A DNA stretch of 8,859 bases from Kiritimatiellales bacterium (GTDB lineage Bacteria > Verrucomicrobiota > Kiritimatiellia > Kiritimatiellales > Pontiellaceae). Position 1 is the first letter of the stretch; every line of letters starts with the position of its first letter. The notes under the pieces are model-generated. The model was not told where the DNA came from and ran no database searches. It was given only the letters and a program-made list of their open reading frames with translations. This document shows, one piece after another, positions 6,374-8,859 of the stretch. The stretch is from positions 1-8,859 of the forward strand of contig DAOVNC010000122.1 in the NCBI GenBank assembly GCA_030630445.1. Reading direction: 5' to 3'. The position numbers and the translations under genes were made by a program.

Positions 6374-7653
6374 TCCCCCTTCGGTGGATGTCCTTTTCTC
6401 TGCCGGACGGAGGCCGGATCGATCCCCGCCGCCTCGAGAGCCGCAGACCAACAGCCGAATCGCTTGCTGGCTACATCATACAGCGTCGCATCCCGGTGCG
6501 GGGCGGGAGGCTTCGCTATCCTGGTGGCGTTGAGCGGAAGACCGGCTTCATGGCGGCGACGGATCTCGGCCACAACGGAATCGTCATCCGGATACTTGCC
6601 CCAGGTTGCAATGCGGATGTCGTCATAGTCCAATCCAGCCGCCTCGATGGCCGCTTTCCAGTTGCCGAACTGCTTTCTTGCGGTATTGTACAATGCCGTC
6701 TCTCGGTACGGGGCGGGAGGCTTCACTATGCTGTTGACGTTGAGCGGAAGATCGGCTTCATGGCGGCGACGGATTTCCGCCACGATGGACGGCGCATCCT
6801 GATATTTCCTGAACCCTGCCTCCTGAACCGTTCTTGCATCAAGCCCCGCCGCCTCCAGTGCCGCCGGCCAGGTGCCGAAATAGTCCCGGCCGCTTATGTA
6901 CAGCTTCGGGTCGCTTTGCCCGCCTCTGGCCACGGCCATGCTGTTGAGCGGCAGGTCCGAGTTGGCGCGACGATGGATTTCCGCCACCACCGAAGCGGCG
7001 TCTGGATAGCGGCGCGTATACTTTCTGGTGCGGATCTTTTTCGGATCGAGCCCGGCGGCCAGCAATGCCGCCGACCACGTCCCGAAATAGTCTTGGGCAT
7101 ATTTGTGCAACATGTAGTCCCGATGTTCGCCTTCGACCACGGCAAGGCCGTTGAGCGGGATCCCGGCTTTATGGCGGCACTGGATCTCTCCCACAACGGA
7201 ATCGGTATCCGGATATTTGCGTTTTCTACGGGGCTGGATACTGGAATAGTCGAGTCCTGCAACCTCAATGGCGGATTTCCACTCGTCAAAGTGTTTCAGA
7301 GCGGCTTTATACAATGCAATGTTCCGGTGCGGACCGGGGTTCCTACCCACATCGGTGGCACTGAGCGGAAGTCCGTTCTTGTGGCGATCCTTGATCTCGC
7401 GGATGACGGAGGCGGCGGTGGGGTAGCGACTCTTGGCCTTCCCGAGCATATTGGCATAGTCGAACCCAGCGGCCTCGACCGCTTTCTGCCAGGTGCCGCA
7501 GTGGCGGATGCCGGCCTTGTGCAGGTCGGGATCGGGGTATTTCCCCTTGTTCAGCTGGCCGGGACTGAGCGGCAAGCCTATCTCCTCGCGCGTGCGGATC
7601 ACCTCCAGAACGGATTCCACATCGGGGTATTTCTTTTTCGCCTTCACCATCAT
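6370..7653 (-). CDS. Six-repeat protein, paralogue of the downstream array protein (427 aa)
   Basis: Same architecture as the gene that follows it, with six repeats and the marker Trp at residues 55, 125, 193, 262, 332 and 402, a period of 68-70. Repeat 1 carries HCGTW instead of FGSW and differs from repeat 1 of the neighbour at only about four residues. Repeats 5 and 6 have a two-residue-longer loop (KPPAPHRD-type) and are close copies of each other, suggesting an internal duplication. The protein ends right after repeat 6 with a short basic tail (RQRKGHPPKGE). No nuclease, ATPase or membrane segment is seen. GAGG lies 2 nt before the ATG at 7653 and 5 nt before a second ATG at 7650, so translation may begin at either. 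The stop TGA overlaps the next start, implying translational coupling and perhaps a shared complex. Membership in the HNH_repeat-type family is inferred from FG.W..A.EAAG. Function unknown. Confidence 0.85.
   Translation of the reverse strand: MMVKAKKKYPDVESVLEVIRTREEIGLPLSPGQLNKGKYPDPDLHKAGIRHCGTWQKAVEAAGFDYANMLGKAKSRYPTAASVIREIKDRHKNGLPLSATDVGRNPGPHRNIALYKAALKHFDEWKSAIEVAGLDYSSIQPRRKRKYPDTDSVVGEIQCRHKAGIPLNGLAVVEGEHRDYMLHKYAQDYFGTWSAALLAAGLDPKKIRTRKYTRRYPDAASVVAEIHRRANSDLPLNSMAVARGGQSDPKLYISGRDYFGTWPAALEAAGLDARTVQEAGFRKYQDAPSIVAEIRRRHEADLPLNVNSIVKPPAPYRETALYNTARKQFGNWKAAIEAAGLDYDDIRIATWGKYPDDDSVVAEIRRRHEAGLPLNATRIAKPPAPHRDATLYDVASKRFGCWSAALEAAGIDPASVRQRKGHPPKGE
7410..7653 (-). repeat. 5' part of the 6-repeat gene, near-identical copy of 6130-6373
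   Basis: Partner of the direct repeat at 6130-6373. It covers the start codon, repeat 1 and the beginning of repeat 2. Upstream of the start codons the two sequences no longer match: one lies in intergenic DNA and the other inside the preceding coding region. Confidence 0.8.
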
Positions 7654-7757
7654 TTCCTCACTTCTTCCACAGGTCTAGCCTTCACCTAGATTCGACACGT
7701 ATTCTCTTAAAAGGAAGATGAATTAATTTGAACATGAAGTATAGATCAACTTCTCCA
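7654..7757 (-). other. Short leader between the HicB-like remnant and the repeat genes
   Basis: This AT-richer spacer has no coding signal. On the minus strand it contains TATACT (7738-7743), a possible -10 element without a good -35 at 17 nt, and the Shine-Dalgarno-like GAGG at 7656-7659. A small inverted repeat, TCTAG (7674-7678) and CTAGA (7686-7690), is too weak to call a hairpin. If the repeat genes have their own promoter, it is most likely here; otherwise they depend on readthrough from mraY and the Pal-like gene. Confidence 0.3.
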
Positions 7758-8009
7758 TTAGAGCATTTCTTTGTTTGTACTTATCGCTACAACGCAAGGT
7801 GATGCGCAAGATAATGACAGTTCTCCATCTTTCTGGCAAAGCTCGATCCACTCCTCCACCGCTTGGCAAAGTTCCTTGTAGATGCTGGCCTCGTCGGCTC
7901 CGTGGACGCCGCCACGCATCAGCCCGGGATAAGAGCCGACATGGCACTGGTCCTCCTTCGACCACTCGACTAATAGATGGCAAAGACCACTCGGCGGTTT
8001 TGACTCCAT
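7758..8009 (-). pseudogene. HicB-like antitoxin remnant
   Basis: The 83-codon frame contains a core (7970-7821) that resembles HicB-family antitoxins: VEWSKEDQCHVGSYPGLM, then GGVHGADEASIYKELCQA and VEEWIELCQKDGE. This is the partial RNase-H-like fold typical of HicB (W.EEDQ.FVG..PGL..GGVHG.D...V..EL...VEEW). The expected first strand and start are missing: the frame's only ATG (8009) lies 40 nt inside the Pal-like gene, in a different frame. After KDGE the sequence turns into unrelated residues, without the usual C-terminal DNA-binding domain. No HicA toxin is visible. The homology begins right at the Pal-like stop codon (7970-7972), as if a fragment had been joined there. A truncated protein could still be made by coupling to the upstream gene, but I favour a remnant. 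Family recognition comes from motif memory, not from a search. Confidence 0.55.
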
Positions 8010-8467
8010 GCATTTTCATCATGGTTCTTGTCGGACGGTTTTTCCTCGCCATAGCTCTTGGTCTGGATCGTGGTCGCATCGACGCCAAGGGTGATGAGAT
8101 AGTCCCGAACGGCCAATGCACGCACCTCGCCCAAGGCCAGGTTGTATTCGCGGCTTCCGCGTTCGTCTGCGTGGCCCTCAAGTACCACGCCCTTGGCCTT
8201 GCGCTTCTTGAGATACTTTGCAACCTGCTCGCATTTTCCACTCTCGCCCGGCCTCACCTGCGCACTGTCGTAGTCAAAAAAGACGGGGGCAAAAAGCTCG
8301 CGGTTAAGTTGCTGCGGATAGCTGCCTTCCGCCAGCGAATTTTCTCCGATGGCTGAATTCCCGGGCAGGTTGCCCGAAGCGGAAGAGCCCTCCCCTGATC
8401 TTTTGGTGGTGCCGCAACCTGCCGTCATGAGTCCCGCCAGAAACAGGATGCCTACTGTGTATTTCAT
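7970..8467 (-). CDS. Pal-like OmpA-family peptidoglycan-associated lipoprotein
   Basis: 165 residues from the ATG at 8467. The signal MKYTVGILFLAGLMTAGC ends with Cys18 as the likely lipidated residue. A Ser/Gly/Asn-rich linker (19-56) leads into an OmpA_C domain at about 61-163: FDYDSAQVRPGE, then VVLEGHADERGSREYNLALG (residues 95-114), RA..VRDYL, SYGEEKP and QNRRVVF. GHADERG..EYN..LG..RA and the terminal NRR are the Pal signature, including the Asp and Arg that bind the diaminopimelate of peptidoglycan. The expected role is outer-membrane anchoring to peptidoglycan, in the Tol-Pal manner. No tol genes are in view, so the symbol pal is withheld. It starts 27 nt after the mraY stop and is probably cotranscribed with it. 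The C-terminus is complete although a HicB-like fragment abuts it. Confidence 0.92.
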   Translation of the reverse strand: MKYTVGILFLAGLMTAGCGTTKRSGEGSSASGNLPGNSAIGENSLAEGSYPQQLNRELFAPVFFDYDSAQVRPGESGKCEQVAKYLKKRKAKGVVLEGHADERGSREYNLALGEVRALAVRDYLITLGVDATTIQTKSYGEEKPSDKNHDENAWSQNRRVVFAIY

Positions 8468-8473
8468 TCTATT

Positions 8474-8479
8474 CCTCCT
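8474..8479 (-). promoter_or_regulatory. Ribosome binding site of the Pal-like gene
   Basis: A perfect AGGAGG on the minus strand, 6 nt before the ATG at 8467. It fixes the start there and excludes the in-frame ATG at 8491, which lies upstream of the site. Confidence 0.85.
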
Positions 8480-8494
8480 ATTATTTTGCATTTA

Positions 8495-8859
8495 CTATCG
8501 TATCTTCAGCGTGGCGATGCCGATGAGGGCGAAGATGATGGATAGAATCCAGAAACGGGTGACGATAACGGTTTCGACCAGTTCCGGCGGGCGGTTTTCA
8601 TCCATCGCGCGCTCTTTTTCGATAAATTCAAAATGGTGGTGCAGCGGTGCGCATTTGAAAATTCGGCGCCCCTCGCCAAAACGCTTCTTAGTATATTTGA
8701 AATAGGAGCTCTGGATCACCACGCTGACCGCTTCGATCACGAAAACCCCGCCGACGATAATCAGAAGCAGCTCCTGTTTGATGAGGATGGCGAGCATGGC
8801 GATGGCGCCGCCGATTGCGAGGCTGCCGGTGTCGCCCATAAAGATTTTTGCAGGATGGC
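8495..8859 (-). CDS. mraY: MraY, phospho-N-acetylmuramoyl-pentapeptide transferase (5' part cut by window)
   Basis: Integral-membrane enzyme that transfers phospho-MurNAc-pentapeptide from UDP to undecaprenyl phosphate, forming lipid I. Only the C-terminal ~120 residues are present, and the frame is open to the window edge (first full codon 8857-8855). Visible: HPAKIFMGDTGSLAIGGA, whose Asp belongs to the active site, then hydrophobic segments around LAILIKQELLLIIVGGVFVI, then SYFKYTKKRFGEGRRIFK, CAPLHHHFE with the HHH motif, and a final membrane helix RFWILSIIFALIGIATLKIR. Between HHHFE and the last helix lies a charged segment (FIEKERAMDENRPPELVETV) about 15 residues longer than the usual loop. 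It is the upstream neighbour of the Pal-like gene and, in classical order, would be followed directly by murD. Confidence 0.95.
   Translation of the reverse strand, partial: HPAKIFMGDTGSLAIGGAIAMLAILIKQELLLIIVGGVFVIEAVSVVIQSSYFKYTKKRFGEGRRIFKCAPLHHHFEFIEKERAMDENRPPELVETVIVTRFWILSIIFALIGIATLKIR

Noticed and set aside
6374..6451. Upstream ATG at 6451 as start of the thirteen-repeat protein
   Set aside because: The extra 26 residues overlap the preceding gene and have no repeat similarity, while the ATG at 6373 gives the same N-terminus as the paralogue.
3611..7653. Regular ~205-bp periodicity as a CRISPR array or satellite DNA
   Set aside because: The period matches a protein repeat of about 69 codons. 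The DNA copies are diverged while the protein motif stays in frame, and the units are much longer than CRISPR repeats.
6388..7689. Long open frame (433 codons) on the plus strand opposite the six-repeat gene
   Set aside because: It is antisense to a gene with clear repeated protein structure. Its own repetitiveness simply mirrors those repeats, and it has no ribosome-binding site or recognisable domain.
1..8859. tRNA, rRNA or other structured RNA genes
   Set aside because: No cloverleaf-like or rRNA-like sequence was recognised on either strand in the few non-coding stretches.

Overview
The window is a stretch of a division/cell-wall (dcw) cluster read entirely from the minus strand. In transcription order, from high to low coordinates, it carries the 3' end of mraY, a Pal-like OmpA-family lipoprotein, a HicB-like remnant, two tandem genes made wholly of a ~69-residue repeat (6 and 13 copies), a decayed RhuM-like pseudogene, murD, a three-LysM lipoprotein, and the first 279 codons of ftsW. 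Only the order mraY-murD-ftsW is the classical bacterial layout. The rest is inserted between or next to these core genes.

Organism: the peptidoglycan genes, OmpA/Pal-type and LysM lipoproteins and moderately high GC point to a diderm bacterium. The LysM lipoprotein between murD and ftsW, and the mixture with RhuM, HicB and helical-repeat proteins, remind me of the PVC group (Verrucomicrobiota/Kiritimatiellota). This is an inference from general impression, with moderate to low confidence.

Region by region. 8495-8859: mraY C-terminus with the HPAKIFMGDTGSL and HHHFE motifs. 7970-8467: Pal-like lipoprotein behind a perfect AGGAGG, 27 nt after mraY. 7758-8009: an 83-codon frame whose middle is HicB-like and whose end is not, probably a remnant. 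3611-7653: the accessory core, two genes overlapping by ATGA, with nearly identical 5' ends (about 92% over ~244 nt) and 19 repeats in total, each closing on an FGSW..A.EAAG-type motif that recalls the homing-endonuclease-associated (HNH_repeat) module but with no nuclease domain. 3324-3552: RhuM-like remnant with an internal deletion and frame change. 3218-3300: AT-rich non-coding stretch with an 18-bp perfect palindrome. 1-3157: murD, LysM lipoprotein and ftsW, tightly packed and probably cotranscribed.

How it fits together: MraY makes lipid I, MurD adds D-Glu to the UDP-MurNAc peptide, and FtsW polymerises septal glycan. The Pal-like and LysM lipoproteins would anchor the envelope to that peptidoglycan. 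The repeat-array pair has no evident link to cell-wall synthesis. Its flanking by remnants of a toxin-antitoxin-type gene and a RhuM-type gene suggests that the mraY-murD interval is a landing site for accessory DNA.
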